64,000 nucleotides of DNA from Streptomyces gilvus. GTDB lineage: Bacteria; Actinomycetota; Actinomycetes; Streptomycetales; Streptomycetaceae. The notes below the pieces were generated by a model. The model was not told the origin of the DNA. It saw only the letters and a list, made by a program, of their open reading frames with translations, and ran no database searches. The stretch is from the NCBI RefSeq assembly GCF_022513565.1, contig NZ_JAKWBE010000010.1, positions 1-64,000 on the forward strand, read 5' to 3'. Both the position numbers and the translations under genes were made by a program. Shown piece after piece: positions 49,154 to 57,421 of the stretch; the stretch's first letter is position 1; every line of letters starts with the position of its first letter.

Positions 49154-49336
49154 ATGGCGCAGCTCAAGATTACGCAGGTCAAGTCCTACATCGGCAGCAA
49201 GCAGAACCACCGTGACACCCTGCGGTCGCTTGGTCTCAAGGGGATCAACACCGTGGTCGTCAAGGAGGACCGCCCCGAGTTCCGCGGCATGGTGCACACC
49301 GTCCGCCACCTCGTGACGGTCGAGGAGGTCGACTGA
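49154..49336 (+). CDS. rpmD: 50S ribosomal protein L30
   Basis: 60 residues, AQLKITQVKSYIGSKQNHRDTLRSLGL to LVTVEEVD. ATG at 49154. Small size is normal. Two nucleotides separate it from rplO. Confidence 0.97.
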   Translation: MAQLKITQVKSYIGSKQNHRDTLRSLGLKGINTVVVKEDRPEFRGMVHTVRHLVTVEEVD

Positions 49337-49338
49337 TC

Positions 49339-49794
49339 ATGGCGGAGAACAACCCGCTCAAGATCCACAACCTCCGTCCCGCCCCGGGCGCCAAGACCGC
49401 CAAGACCCGTGTCGGTCGTGGTGAGGCGTCGAAGGGTAAGACGGCCGGTCGTGGTACCAAGGGCACCAAGGCCCGCTACCAGGTTCCGGAGCGCTTCGAG
49501 GGTGGGCAGATGCCCCTCCACATGCGTCTTCCGAAGCTGAAGGGCTTCAAGAACCCGTTCAAGACCGAGTACCAGGTCGTGAACCTCGACAAGCTGGCCA
49601 CGCTCTACCCCGAGGGTGGCGAGGTCACCGTCGAGGGTCTGGTGGCCAAGGGCGCCGTTCGCAAGAACGCGCTCGTCAAGGTCCTCGGCCAGGGCGAGAT
49701 CTCCGTGGCGCTGCAGGTGACGGTCGACGCCGTCTCCGGCTCCGCCAAGGAGAAGATCACCGCCGCCGGCGGCACCGTCACCGAGCTCGTCTGA
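49339..49794 (+). CDS. rplO: 50S ribosomal protein L15
   Basis: Late assembly protein. 151 residues. NPLKIHNLRPAPGAKTAKTRVGRGEASKGKTAGRGTKG is the basic Gly-rich head. The fold GGQMPLHMRLPKLKGFKNPF follows. Followed by a big hairpin before secY. Confidence 0.98.
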   Translation: MAENNPLKIHNLRPAPGAKTAKTRVGRGEASKGKTAGRGTKGTKARYQVPERFEGGQMPLHMRLPKLKGFKNPFKTEYQVVNLDKLATLYPEGGEVTVEGLVAKGAVRKNALVKVLGQGEISVALQVTVDAVSGSAKEKITAAGGTVTELV

Positions 49795-49821
49795 CACCAC
49801 TCAGCGAACGCTCGATGACAT

Positions 49822-49874
49822 GAACGATCCCGACCGGGGATATCCCACAAAGGGGTATCCCCGGTTGGTCGTTC
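49822..49874 (+). other. Large hairpin between rplO and secY
   Basis: GAACGA (49822-49827) pairs with TCGTTC (49869-49874). After a 2-nt bulge CCGACCGGGGATA (49830-49842) pairs with TATCCCCGGTTGG (49856-49868). That gives 19 bp with a 13-nt loop and no T run. It may separate ribosomal and secY-adk-map expression. Confidence 0.7.
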
Positions 49875-49985
49875 CACGGGGAGCTGTGCCGCCGGTAAGG
49901 TAGCCTCCACCGTTCGTTATTCGTATCCGTCGAACCTCAAGACCGTCACCCTTGACGCAGTTGCGCGGGGGTCGCAGGAGGCACC

Positions 49986-51299
49986 GTGCTCACCGCGTTC
50001 GCCCGGGCGTTCAAAACGCCCGACCTGCGCAAGAAACTGCTCTTCACGCTGGGCATCATCGTGGTCTACCGGGTCGGTACCCACATTCCGATCCCTGGCG
50101 TCGACTACACGTCTGTCCAGCAGTGCGTAAAGGAAGCCTCTGGCAACCAGGGGCTCTTCGGCATGATCAACATGTTCAGCGGTGGCGCGCTGCTGCAGAT
50201 CACGATCTTCGCGCTCGGCATCATGCCGTACATCACGGCGAGCATCATCCTGCAGCTGCTGACCGTGGTGATCCCGCGCCTGGAGGCACTGAAGAAGGAG
50301 GGCCAGGCGGGTACCGCGAAGATCACGCAGTACACCCGCTACCTGACGGTGGCCCTCGCCATCCTGCAGGGCACCGGCCTGGTGGCCACCGCCCGCAGCG
50401 GCGCGCTCTTCGGCCAGTGCTCGGTGGGCAGCCAGATCGTGCCCGACCGCTCGATCTTCACCACCATCACGATGGTCATCTGCATGACGGCCGGCACCGC
50501 CGTCGTCATGTGGCTCGGTGAGCTCATCACCGACCGCGGCATCGGCAACGGCATGTCGATCCTCATGTTCATCTCGATCGCCGCGACCTTCCCGTCCGCG
50601 CTGTGGGCCATCAAGAAGCAGGGCACGCTGGCCGGCGGCTGGATCGAGTTCGGCACCGTGATCCTCGTCGGCCTGGTGATGGTCGGTCTGGTCGTCTTCG
50701 TCGAGCAGGCCCAGCGCCGGATCCCGGTGCAGTACGCGAAGCGCATGATCGGCCGCCGTTCCTACGGCGGTACGTCGACGTACATCCCGCTGAAGGTCAA
50801 CCAGGCGGGTGTGATCCCCGTCATCTTCGCGTCGTCGCTGCTCTACATCCCGGCGCTGGTCGCGCAGTTCTCCGGCGGGAACTCCAGCTGGAAGGTCTGG
50901 ATCAACGACAACCTGACCAAGGGTGACCACCCGATCTACCTGGTCAGCTACTTCTTGCTGATCGTTTTCTTCGCGTTCTTCTATGTGGCGATCTCCTTCA
51001 ACCCCGAGGAAGTCGCCGACAACATGAAGAAGTATGGTGGCTTCATCCCGGGCATCCGGGCTGGCCGACCGACCGCTGAGTACCTGAGTTACGTGCTCAA
51101 CCGGATCACCTGGCCGGGTTCGCTGTATCTGGGGCTGATCGCTCTCGTTCCAACGATGGCGTTGGTCGGGTTCGGGGCATCCGGTAACTTCCCCTTCGGC
51201 GGGACGAGCATCCTGATCATCGTGGGTGTGGGTCTCGAGACGGTGAAGCAGATCGAGAGCCAGCTCCAGCAGCGCAATTACGAAGGGTTCCTCCGCTGA
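49986..51299 (+). CDS. secY: Preprotein translocase subunit SecY
   Basis: Channel subunit of the Sec translocon. 437 residues and ten membrane helices. The GTG start is 5 nt after AGGAGG. YRVGTHIPIPGVD, FSGGALLQITIFALGIMPYITASII (plug region) and the GKNEVADNMKKYGGFIPGIRAGRPTAEYL-type loop are conserved, the latter seen as EEVADNMKKYGGFIPGIR. The TGA overlaps the adk ATG. Confidence 0.98.
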   Translation: MLTAFARAFKTPDLRKKLLFTLGIIVVYRVGTHIPIPGVDYTSVQQCVKEASGNQGLFGMINMFSGGALLQITIFALGIMPYITASIILQLLTVVIPRLEALKKEGQAGTAKITQYTRYLTVALAILQGTGLVATARSGALFGQCSVGSQIVPDRSIFTTITMVICMTAGTAVVMWLGELITDRGIGNGMSILMFISIAATFPSALWAIKKQGTLAGGWIEFGTVILVGLVMVGLVVFVEQAQRRIPVQYAKRMIGRRSYGGTSTYIPLKVNQAGVIPVIFASSLLYIPALVAQFSGGNSSWKVWINDNLTKGDHPIYLVSYFLLIVFFAFFYVAISFNPEEVADNMKKYGGFIPGIRAGRPTAEYLSYVLNRITWPGSLYLGLIALVPTMALVGFGASGNFPFGGTSILIIVGVGLETVKQIESQLQQRNYEGFLR

Positions 51300-51961
51300 T
51301 GCGAATCGTCCTCGTCGGGCCGCCGGGAGCCGGCAAGGGAACGCAAGCCGTTCGCCTTGCCGAGAAACTGCGCATCCCGCACATCTCCACGGGCGACCTG
51401 TTCCGCGCCAACATCAGCCAGCAGACGGAGCTCGGGAAACTCGCGAAGTCCTACATGGACGCCGGCAATCTCGTCCCCGACGAGGTCACCATCGCGATGG
51501 CTAAGGACCGCATGGAGCAGCCGGACGCCGAGGGCGGCTTCCTGCTCGACGGTTTCCCGCGCAATGTCTCGCAGGCCGAGGCGCTGGACGAGCTGCTGAA
51601 GACCGAGGCCATCAAGCTGGACGCGGTACTCGACCTCGAAGTCCCCGAGGAAGAGGTCGTCAAGCGGATCGCCGGCCGCCGTATCTGCCGCAACGACTCC
51701 TCGCACGTCTTCCACGTGACGTACAGCCCGCCGAAGAAGGAAGGCGTCTGCGACGTCTGCGCCGGTGAGCTGTACCAGCGGGACGACGACTCCGAGGAGA
51801 CGGTCCGCACCCGGCTCGAGGTCTACCACACGCAGACCGAGCCGATCATCGACTACTACAAGTCGCAGGGCCTGGTCGTCACGATCTCGTCCCTCGGCCC
51901 GGTGGACGAGGTCACGCAGCGGGCTCTGGAGGCCCTCAAGCGCGAGGACGACGGCAAGTAG
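51299..51961 (+). CDS. adk: Adenylate kinase
   Basis: Interconverts ATP + AMP and 2 ADP. 220 residues, long type with LID. P-loop GPPGAGKGT (7-15), GDLFRANI AMP-site region, GFPRNVSQAEAL. The LID segment RRICRNDSSHVF...GVCDVCAGELYQRDDD has only three Cys: the second Cys of the first CXXC pair is replaced, so a complete Cys4 zinc site is absent. Overlaps secY by 1 nt. Confidence 0.97.
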   Translation: MRIVLVGPPGAGKGTQAVRLAEKLRIPHISTGDLFRANISQQTELGKLAKSYMDAGNLVPDEVTIAMAKDRMEQPDAEGGFLLDGFPRNVSQAEALDELLKTEAIKLDAVLDLEVPEEEVVKRIAGRRICRNDSSHVFHVTYSPPKKEGVCDVCAGELYQRDDDSEETVRTRLEVYHTQTEPIIDYYKSQGLVVTISSLGPVDEVTQRALEALKREDDGK

Positions 51962-52067
51962 CCGTCAGCCGGTCACGGCCGTGGCACCCGAAAGGGCGTC
52001 ACGGCCGTACTGTTGTCCTGGTAACCGGTTGACGCAGTTGAGCAGTAGACGGAGAGCGCAGGCCCCC

Positions 52068-52904
52068 ATGGTGCAGATCAAGAGCCCCGAGCAGATCGCC
52101 AGGATGCGGGAGGCGGGGCTGGTCGTCGCCGCCATCCACGCGGCCACCCGTGAGGCGGCGGTGCCCGGAGCCAGCACCAAGGACCTGGACGAGGTCGCGC
52201 GCAAGGTGCTCGCCGAGCACAACGCCAAGCCCAACTTCCTCGGTTACGGCGGCTTCCCGGCGACGATCTGCACCTCCGTCAACGAGGTCGTCGTCCACGG
52301 CATCCCGTCCGAGGACGTGGTCCTCAAGGACGGCGACATCATCTCCATCGACTGCGGCGCGATCGTGGACGGCTGGCACGGGGACGCGGCCTACACGGCC
52401 TTCGTGGGCTCCGGTCACGCTCCCGAACTCATCGAGCTCTCCCGGGTGACCGAGGAGTCGATGTGGGCCGGCATCGCGGCCATGAAGCAGGGCAACCGGC
52501 TGGTCGACGTCTCCCGTGCCATCGAGACCTACATCCGCCGCCAGCCGAAGCCGGGCGGCGGCAGGTACGGGATCATCGAGGACTACGGCGGCCACGGCAT
52601 CGGCACCGAGATGCACATGGACCCGCACCTGCTGAACTACGTCGACCGCCGCCGCGGCAAGGGCCCCAAGCTGGTCCCGGGCTTCTGCCTCGCCATCGAG
52701 CCGATGGTCTCCCTGGGCACCCCGAAGACCGAGGTCCTCTCCGACGACTGGACGGTCATCACCACGGACGGCACCTGGTCCTCCCACTGGGAACACTCGG
52801 TCGCCCTGACCGAGCAGGGCCCCCTGGTCCTCACGTCCCCGGACGGCGGCAGGGCCAAGCTGGCGGAACACGGGGTCACGGCGGCGCCGGACCCGCTTGC
52901 CTGA
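52068..52904 (+). CDS. map: Methionine aminopeptidase type I
   Basis: Removes N-terminal Met from new proteins. 278 residues from ATG 52068. Metal ligands: Asp in SIDCGAIVDGWHGDAA (two Asp), His in GGHGIGTEMH, Glu in AIEPMV, Glu in SHWEHSVAL. Upstream coding in the same frame is unrelated to the family and was ignored. Follows adk after 106 nt. Confidence 0.97.
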   Translation: MVQIKSPEQIARMREAGLVVAAIHAATREAAVPGASTKDLDEVARKVLAEHNAKPNFLGYGGFPATICTSVNEVVVHGIPSEDVVLKDGDIISIDCGAIVDGWHGDAAYTAFVGSGHAPELIELSRVTEESMWAGIAAMKQGNRLVDVSRAIETYIRRQPKPGGGRYGIIEDYGGHGIGTEMHMDPHLLNYVDRRRGKGPKLVPGFCLAIEPMVSLGTPKTEVLSDDWTVITTDGTWSSHWEHSVALTEQGPLVLTSPDGGRAKLAEHGVTAAPDPLA

Positions 52905-52950
52905 GCGCCGGCCGCTTAAGGATCTCCCCGCCGGGGCACTCTTTCTCGAT

Positions 52951-52979
52951 TCGTCTTTCCGAGAGGGCTGACGTAGACT
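52951..52979 (+). promoter_or_regulatory. Candidate infA promoter
   Basis: A good -10, TAGACT (52974-52979), with a poor -35 TCGTCT (52951-52956) at 17 nt. Predicted start near 52986, 75 nt before infA. Confidence 0.45.
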
Positions 52980-53059
52980 GACTCGTCGGCTCTCGTGTAC
53001 CCGCATGTCCTCATGCGCTGGCGGGAGTCGATCAAGGTAGTCGATTCGAAGGGCGAAGC

Positions 53060-53281
53060 GTGGCCAAGAAGCAAGGTGCCATCGAGATCGAGGGCACTGT
53101 CGTCGAGTCTCTTCCGAACGCCATGTTCAAGGTCGAGCTCCAGAACGGCCACCAGGTCCTGGCACACATCAGCGGCAAGATGCGTATGCACTACATCCGC
53201 ATCCTCCCTGACGACCGGGTCGTGGTGGAGCTGTCTCCGTACGACCTGACGCGTGGCCGGATCGTCTACCGCTACAAGTAG
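53060..53281 (+). CDS. infA: Translation initiation factor IF-1
   Basis: A-site blocking initiation factor, one OB fold. 73 residues from GTG 53060: AKKQGAIEIEGTVVESLPNAMFKVEL to RGRIVYRYK. Start of the alpha operon; rpmJ follows after 29 nt. Confidence 0.98.
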   Translation: MAKKQGAIEIEGTVVESLPNAMFKVELQNGHQVLAHISGKMRMHYIRILPDDRVVVELSPYDLTRGRIVYRYK

Positions 53282-53310
53282 ATCCCTCTGACTCGGAGAA
53301 CCTCGATCCC

Positions 53311-53424
53311 ATGAAGGTCAAGCCGAGCGTCAAGAAGATCTGCGACAAGTGCAGGGTGATCCGCCGTCACGGCCGGGTCATGGTCATCTGCGAGAACCCG
53401 CGCCACAAGCAGCGCCAGGGCTGA
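53311..53424 (+). CDS. rpmJ: 50S ribosomal protein L36
   Basis: 37 residues, MKVKPSVKKICDKC to NPRHKQRQG. Too short to be found by usual ORF limits. The zinc ribbon C11-X2-C14, C27 and H32 is intact, so this is the zinc-binding form. ATG at 53311. Confidence 0.97.
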   Translation: MKVKPSVKKICDKCRVIRRHGRVMVICENPRHKQRQG

Positions 53425-53499
53425 CGTAACGACCTCCCTCTGCGGTTTCGCAGGGCTTCGCGCGACGCGAGCTGAATATGTTCATACGCAGGATCCAGG

Positions 53500-53580
53500 A
53501 GGACGCGAGCGTCCGCCTGACACCCCCGGTTCGGAGGCCGGGGACCCGGTTCGTACCTGATACGGCGGCCGGGAACCGAT
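53500..53580 (+). promoter_or_regulatory. Structured leader before rpsM
   Basis: GACGC-GA-GCGTC, CCCCGG (53524-53529)/CCGGGG (53538-53543), and CGGTTC (53547-53552)/GAACCG (53573-53578), all in the 194-nt rpmJ-rpsM gap. A regulatory role for the alpha operon is inferred only. Confidence 0.45.
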
Positions 53581-53618
53581 TCTGCGGAAGACCTCCGAAG
53601 ATCACCAGGAGCCATTGA

Positions 53619-53999
53619 ATGGCACGCGTTTCCGGTGTTGACATCCCGCGCGAAAAGCGCGTGGAGGTCGCCCTCACCTACGTGTTCGGCATCGGCCGGA
53701 CCCTCTCGAAGGAGACGCTGGCAGCGACCGGCGTCGACCCCAACACCCGCGTCCGCGACCTCTCCGAGGAGCAGCTCGTCGCGATCCGCGAGTACGTGGA
53801 CAACAACATCAAGACCGAGGGTGACCTCCGTCGCGAGATCCAGGCCGACATCCGCCGCAAGGTCGAGATCGGCTGCTACCAGGGTCTCCGTCACCGTCGT
53901 GGTCTGCCCGTCCGCGGTCAGCGCACCAGCACCAACGCCCGCACCCGCAAGGGCCCGCGTCGCGCCATCGCCGGCAAGAAGAAGCCGGGCAAGAAGTAG
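53619..53999 (+). CDS. rpsM: 30S ribosomal protein S13
   Basis: 30S head/bridge protein. 126 residues. ARVSGVDIPREKRVEVALTYVFGIG start and the basic CYQGLRHRRGLPVRGQRTSTNARTRKGPR signature. 60 nt to rpsK. Confidence 0.98.
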   Translation: MARVSGVDIPREKRVEVALTYVFGIGRTLSKETLAATGVDPNTRVRDLSEEQLVAIREYVDNNIKTEGDLRREIQADIRRKVEIGCYQGLRHRRGLPVRGQRTSTNARTRKGPRRAIAGKKKPGKK

Positions 54000-54059
54000 T
54001 CCTCGCAGCGGTCCCACCAGCTGCCGTAGGACCGACCACCTCCCGTAGGAGATTTCTAC

Positions 54060-54464
54060 ATGCCCCCCAAGGGTCGTCAGGGCGCTGCCAAGAAGGTGCG
54101 CCGCAAGGAAAAGAAGAACGTCGCTCACGGCCACGCGCACATCAAGAGCACGTTCAACAACACGATCGTCTCCATCACGGACCCGTCCGGCAACGTGATC
54201 TCCTGGGCCTCCGCCGGCCACGTCGGCTTCAAGGGCTCCCGGAAGTCCACGCCGTTCGCCGCGCAGATGGCCGCCGAGTCGGCTGCCCGCCGCGCCCAGG
54301 AGCACGGCATGCGCAAGGTCGACGTGTTCGTCAAGGGCCCGGGTTCCGGTCGTGAGACCGCGATCCGCTCCCTGCAGGCCACGGGCCTCGAGGTCGGCTC
54401 CATCCAGGACGTCACCCCGACCCCGCACAACGGCTGCCGTCCGCCGAAGCGTCGTCGCGTCTGA
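54060..54464 (+). CDS. rpsK: 30S ribosomal protein S11
   Basis: 30S platform protein. 134 residues. NNTIVSITDPSGNVISWASAGHVGFKGSRKSTPFAAQMA and the final PHNGCRPPKRRRV are typical. The DNA for the last 10 residues plus stop is repeated 96 bp further on. rpsD does not follow; the next gene is rpoA. Confidence 0.98.
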   Translation: MPPKGRQGAAKKVRRKEKKNVAHGHAHIKSTFNNTIVSITDPSGNVISWASAGHVGFKGSRKSTPFAAQMAAESAARRAQEHGMRKVDVFVKGPGSGRETAIRSLQATGLEVGSIQDVTPTPHNGCRPPKRRRV

Positions 54465-54561
54465 CACGCAGGCTCACGGCGGCTGTCGGCTGGGGGTGTG
54501 GGGGTTATCCCCCACATGTCGCAGTACGGCTGCCGTCCGCCGAAGCGTCGTCGCGTCTGAC
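54430..54561 (+). repeat. 36-bp direct repeat of rpsK 3' end flanking a hairpin
   Basis: Bases 54430-54465 (end of rpsK, from ACGGCTGCCGTCCGCC to CGTCTGAC) recur exactly at 54526-54561. Between them TGTGGGGG (54497-54504) pairs with CCCCCACA (54509-54516), loop TTAT. The second copy still reads GCRPPKRRRV-stop in one frame but has no gene in front. Confidence 0.95.
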
Positions 54562-54582
54562 GCGGTCGCTTTTCGGGCTTTC

Positions 54583-54617
54583 GGGCGGTATGGCTCTCGT
54601 ACGAGGTCGTACCGCCC
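54583..54617 (+). promoter_or_regulatory. rpoA upstream hairpin
   Basis: GGGCGGTA (54583-54590) pairs with TACCGCCC (54610-54617), enclosing the palindrome CTCGTACGAG. About 90 nt before rpoA. May act as attenuator or mRNA stabiliser. Confidence 0.5.
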
Positions 54618-54707
54618 GTACCCTTGCAGTACCCGCGCTTTTCACGGGCGCGGTTTCCGTCGGGCGTCAAATAGCGGGCGTCCACGAAAGAAGGATCTGA
54701 TCCACAC

Positions 54708-55730
54708 ATGCTGATCGCTCAGCGTCCCTCGTTGACCGAAGAGGTCGTCGACGAGTTCCGCTCCCGGTTCGTGATCGAGCCGCTGGAGCCGGGCTTCGGC
54801 TACACCCTCGGCAACTCCCTCCGCCGCACCCTCCTGTCGTCGATCCCCGGTGCCGCTGTCACCAGCATCCGCATCGACGGCGTCCTGCACGAGTTCACCA
54901 CCGTGCCGGGCGTCAAGGAGGACGTCACCGACCTGATCCTCAACATCAAGCAGCTGGTCGTCTCCTCGGAGCACGACGAGCCGGTCGTGATGTACCTGCG
55001 CAAGCAGGGCCCGGGTCTGGTCACCGCCGCCGACATCGCGCCCCCGGCCGGTGTCGAGGTGCACAACCCCGACCTGGTCCTCGCCACGCTCAACGGCAAG
55101 GGCAAGCTGGAGATGGAGCTCACGGTCGAGCGTGGCCGCGGTTACGTCTCCGCCGTGCAGAACAAGCAGGTGGGCCAGGAGATCGGCCGTATCCCGGTCG
55201 ACTCCATCTACAGCCCGGTGCTGAAGGTCACGTACAAGGTCGAGGCCACGCGTGTCGAGCAGCGCACCGACTTCGACAAGCTGATCGTCGACGTCGAGAC
55301 CAAGCAGGCGATGCGTCCCCGTGACGCCATGGCCTCCGCCGGTAAGACCCTGGTCGAGCTGTTCGGTCTCGCCCGCGAGCTGAACATCGACGCCGAGGGC
55401 ATCGACATGGGCCCGTCCCCGACGGACGCCGCCCTTGCCGCCGACCTGGCGCTGCCGATCGAGGAGCTGGAGCTCACGGTCCGCTCCTACAACTGCCTCA
55501 AGCGCGAGGGCATCCACTCCGTGGGTGAGCTCGTGGCGCGCTCCGAGGCCGACCTCCTGGACATCCGCAACTTCGGTGCGAAGTCCATCGACGAGGTCAA
55601 GGCGAAGCTGGCCGGCATGGGCCTGGCCCTGAAGGACAGCCCGCCCGGATTCGACCCCACGGCCGCCGCCGACGCCTTCGGCGCCGACGACGACGCGGAC
55701 GCGGGTTTCGTGGAGACCGAGCAGTACTGA
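54708..55730 (+). CDS. rpoA: DNA-directed RNA polymerase subunit alpha
   Basis: Assembly platform of RNA polymerase. 340 residues: N-terminal domain with GFGYTLGNSLRRTLLSSIPGAA and a C-terminal domain (about 250-310) with YNCLKREGIHSVGELVARSE and the FGAKSIDEVKAKL HhH region. Ends in an acidic Ala/Asp tail. ATG preceded by AAGGAT. Confidence 0.98.
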   Translation: MLIAQRPSLTEEVVDEFRSRFVIEPLEPGFGYTLGNSLRRTLLSSIPGAAVTSIRIDGVLHEFTTVPGVKEDVTDLILNIKQLVVSSEHDEPVVMYLRKQGPGLVTAADIAPPAGVEVHNPDLVLATLNGKGKLEMELTVERGRGYVSAVQNKQVGQEIGRIPVDSIYSPVLKVTYKVEATRVEQRTDFDKLIVDVETKQAMRPRDAMASAGKTLVELFGLARELNIDAEGIDMGPSPTDAALAADLALPIEELELTVRSYNCLKREGIHSVGELVARSEADLLDIRNFGAKSIDEVKAKLAGMGLALKDSPPGFDPTAAADAFGADDDADAGFVETEQY

Positions 55731-55836
55731 GCACTACCCAGCAGTACCTGATCGGTTGATGCCGGTGAGCGTCCGCTCATCGGGTTCCTGACCCCGGTAC
55801 CTGACACGGCCGGGGCAGACACACAGGAGAAGAACA

Positions 55837-56349
55837 ATGCCGAAGCCCACCAAGGGTGCCCGTCTGGGCGGCAGCGCCGCGCACGAGAAGCTGCTCCTCG
55901 CGAACCTCGCGAAGTCGCTGTTCGAGCACGGCCGTATCACCACCACCGAGGCGAAGGCCCGCCGCCTGCGCCCGTACGCCGAGCGTCTGGTCACCAAGGC
56001 GAAGAAGGGCGACCTTCACAACCGCCGCCAGGTGCTGCAGGTCATCACGGACAAGAGCGTCGTCCACACGCTCTTCACCGAGATCGGCCCGCGCTACGAG
56101 AACCGTCCGGGTGGCTACACCCGCATCACCAAGATCGGTAACCGCCGTGGCGACAACGCGCCCATGGCTGTCATCGAGCTGGTCGAGGCGCTGACGGTTG
56201 CGCAGCAGGCCACGGGTGAGGCGGAGGCTGCGACGAAGCGTGCGGTCAAGGAGGCCGAGGCTGCGGCTCCGGTTGCCGAGGTCGAGGACGCCAAGGTCGA
56301 CGTGACCAAGGCCGACGAGGCTGACGCCGAGGAGTCGAAGGACGCGTAA
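55837..56349 (+). CDS. rplQ: 50S ribosomal protein L17
   Basis: 170 residues; the core PKPTKGARLGGSAAHEKLLLANLAKSLFEHGRI to NRRGDNAPMAVIELVE is about 120 residues. A tail of about 45 Ala/Glu/Val/Lys residues is added, as in other actinobacteria. End of the alpha operon; a terminator follows. Confidence 0.98.
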   Translation: MPKPTKGARLGGSAAHEKLLLANLAKSLFEHGRITTTEAKARRLRPYAERLVTKAKKGDLHNRRQVLQVITDKSVVHTLFTEIGPRYENRPGGYTRITKIGNRRGDNAPMAVIELVEALTVAQQATGEAEAATKRAVKEAEAAAPVAEVEDAKVDVTKADEADAEESKDA

Positions 56350-56374
56350 GCGTTCTGCGGGGTGCTGTTCGGCT

Positions 56375-56460
56375 GGCGGCTGCGGGTTCGTGGTGGCTGG
56401 TCGCGCCCACGCGGCGGAGCCGCAAATTCAGCAGAGCCCCGCGCCCCTGTGGGGCGCGTC
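56375..56460. repeat. Streptomyces-type intergenic repeat
   Basis: Text such as GGTCGCGCCCACGCGGCGGA, then GCCCCGCGCCCCTGTGGGGC, resembles a repeat found in very many Streptomyces intergenic regions, as I remember it. Contains GCGGC-GGA-GCCGC (56411-56423) and CGCGCCCC/GGGGCGCG (56440-56458). Confidence 0.65.
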
Positions 56461-56498
56461 AGTGGGTCCGTTCCTTTCGGGGAGCGGGCCCGCTTTTG
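56461..56498 (+). terminator. Terminator of the alpha operon
   Basis: AGTGGGTCCG (56461-56470) pairs with CGGGCCCGCT (56485-56494) with two G-T pairs, loop 14 nt, followed by TTT. It overlaps a 12-bp palindrome AGCGGGCCCGCT. Confidence 0.7.
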
Positions 56499-56518
56499 TG
56501 TTCTGAGAGGATCTCTGG

Positions 56519-57376
56519 GTGAGTGACGAAGTAGAGCCCGGGTGTGTACGTGTTCGCCTTGACCTTTCCTATGACGGGACCGAGTTCTCCGGGTGGGCCA
56601 AGCAGGCCGGGGGGCGGCGGACCGTGCAGGGGGAGATCGAGGATGCTCTGCGGACCGTCACGCGGTCGGGGGACGTCTCCTACGAGTTGACCGTGGCCGG
56701 GCGGACGGACGCCGGGGTGCATGCGCGGGGGCAGGTGGCGCATGTGGATCTGCCGGAGGGGGTCTGGCGTGAGCATCACGAGAAGCTGCTGAAGCGGCTC
56801 GCCGGGCGGCTGCCGAGGGATGTGCGGGTGTGGGCGCTGCGGCCCGCGCCGAGCGGCTTCAACGCCCGGTTCTCGGCGATCTGGCGCCGGTACGCATACC
56901 GGGTGACGGACAACCCCGGGGGAGTGGATCCACTGCTGCGCAACCATGTGCTGTGGCATGACTGGCCGCTCGACGCCGACGCCATGAACGAGGCAGCCCG
57001 GGGGCTGCTGGGGGAGCACGACTTCGCCGCCTACTGCAAGCGCCGGGAGGGGGCCACCACCATCCGTACGCTGCAGGAGCTGAGCCTGGAGCGGGGGGCG
57101 GACGGGATCATCACCGCCACCGTGCGGGCCGACGCCTTCTGCCACAACATGGTGCGCTCGCTGATCGGGGCGCTGCTGTTCGTGGGGGACGGGCACCGGG
57201 GGCCGGACTGGCCGGCCAAGGTGCTGGCCGCCGGCGTACGGGACTCGGCAGTGCACGTCGTACGGCCGCACGGGCTGACGCTGGAGGAAGTCGGTTATCC
57301 GGCGGACGAGTTGCTGGCCGCGCGCAGCAAGGAGGCGCGCAACAAGCGGTCGTTGCCGGGGTGCGGCGGGTGTTGA
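56519..57376 (+). CDS. truA: tRNA pseudouridine(38-40) synthase TruA
   Basis: Isomerises uridines 38-40 in the anticodon arm. 285 residues from GTG 56519 behind GAGAGG. The catalytic Asp is D64 in AGRTDAGVHA. LDLSYDGTEFSGWAKQ and FCHNMVRSLIGAL are family blocks. Its base and codon use has more G at synonymous sites than the ribosomal genes, typical of a less expressed gene. Confidence 0.97.
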   Translation: MSDEVEPGCVRVRLDLSYDGTEFSGWAKQAGGRRTVQGEIEDALRTVTRSGDVSYELTVAGRTDAGVHARGQVAHVDLPEGVWREHHEKLLKRLAGRLPRDVRVWALRPAPSGFNARFSAIWRRYAYRVTDNPGGVDPLLRNHVLWHDWPLDADAMNEAARGLLGEHDFAAYCKRREGATTIRTLQELSLERGADGIITATVRADAFCHNMVRSLIGALLFVGDGHRGPDWPAKVLAAGVRDSAVHVVRPHGLTLEEVGYPADELLAARSKEARNKRSLPGCGGC

Positions 57377-57380
57377 GAGG

Positions 57381-57417
57381 GAGCCACGCCCCCGGCCGGC
57401 GGCCGGGGGCGTGGCTC
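57381..57417. terminator. Bidirectional terminator truA / secreted protein gene
   Basis: GAGCCACGCCCCCGGCC (57381-57397) pairs perfectly over 17 bp with 57401-57417, with GGC between. It lies in the 45-bp gap between convergent genes. Confidence 0.85.
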
Positions 57418-57421
57418 GCGG

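Noticed and set aside
54466..54561. A second small S11-like gene after rpsK
   Set aside because: Only the last 10 codons are present and no start or upstream homology exists; it is a duplicated fragment.
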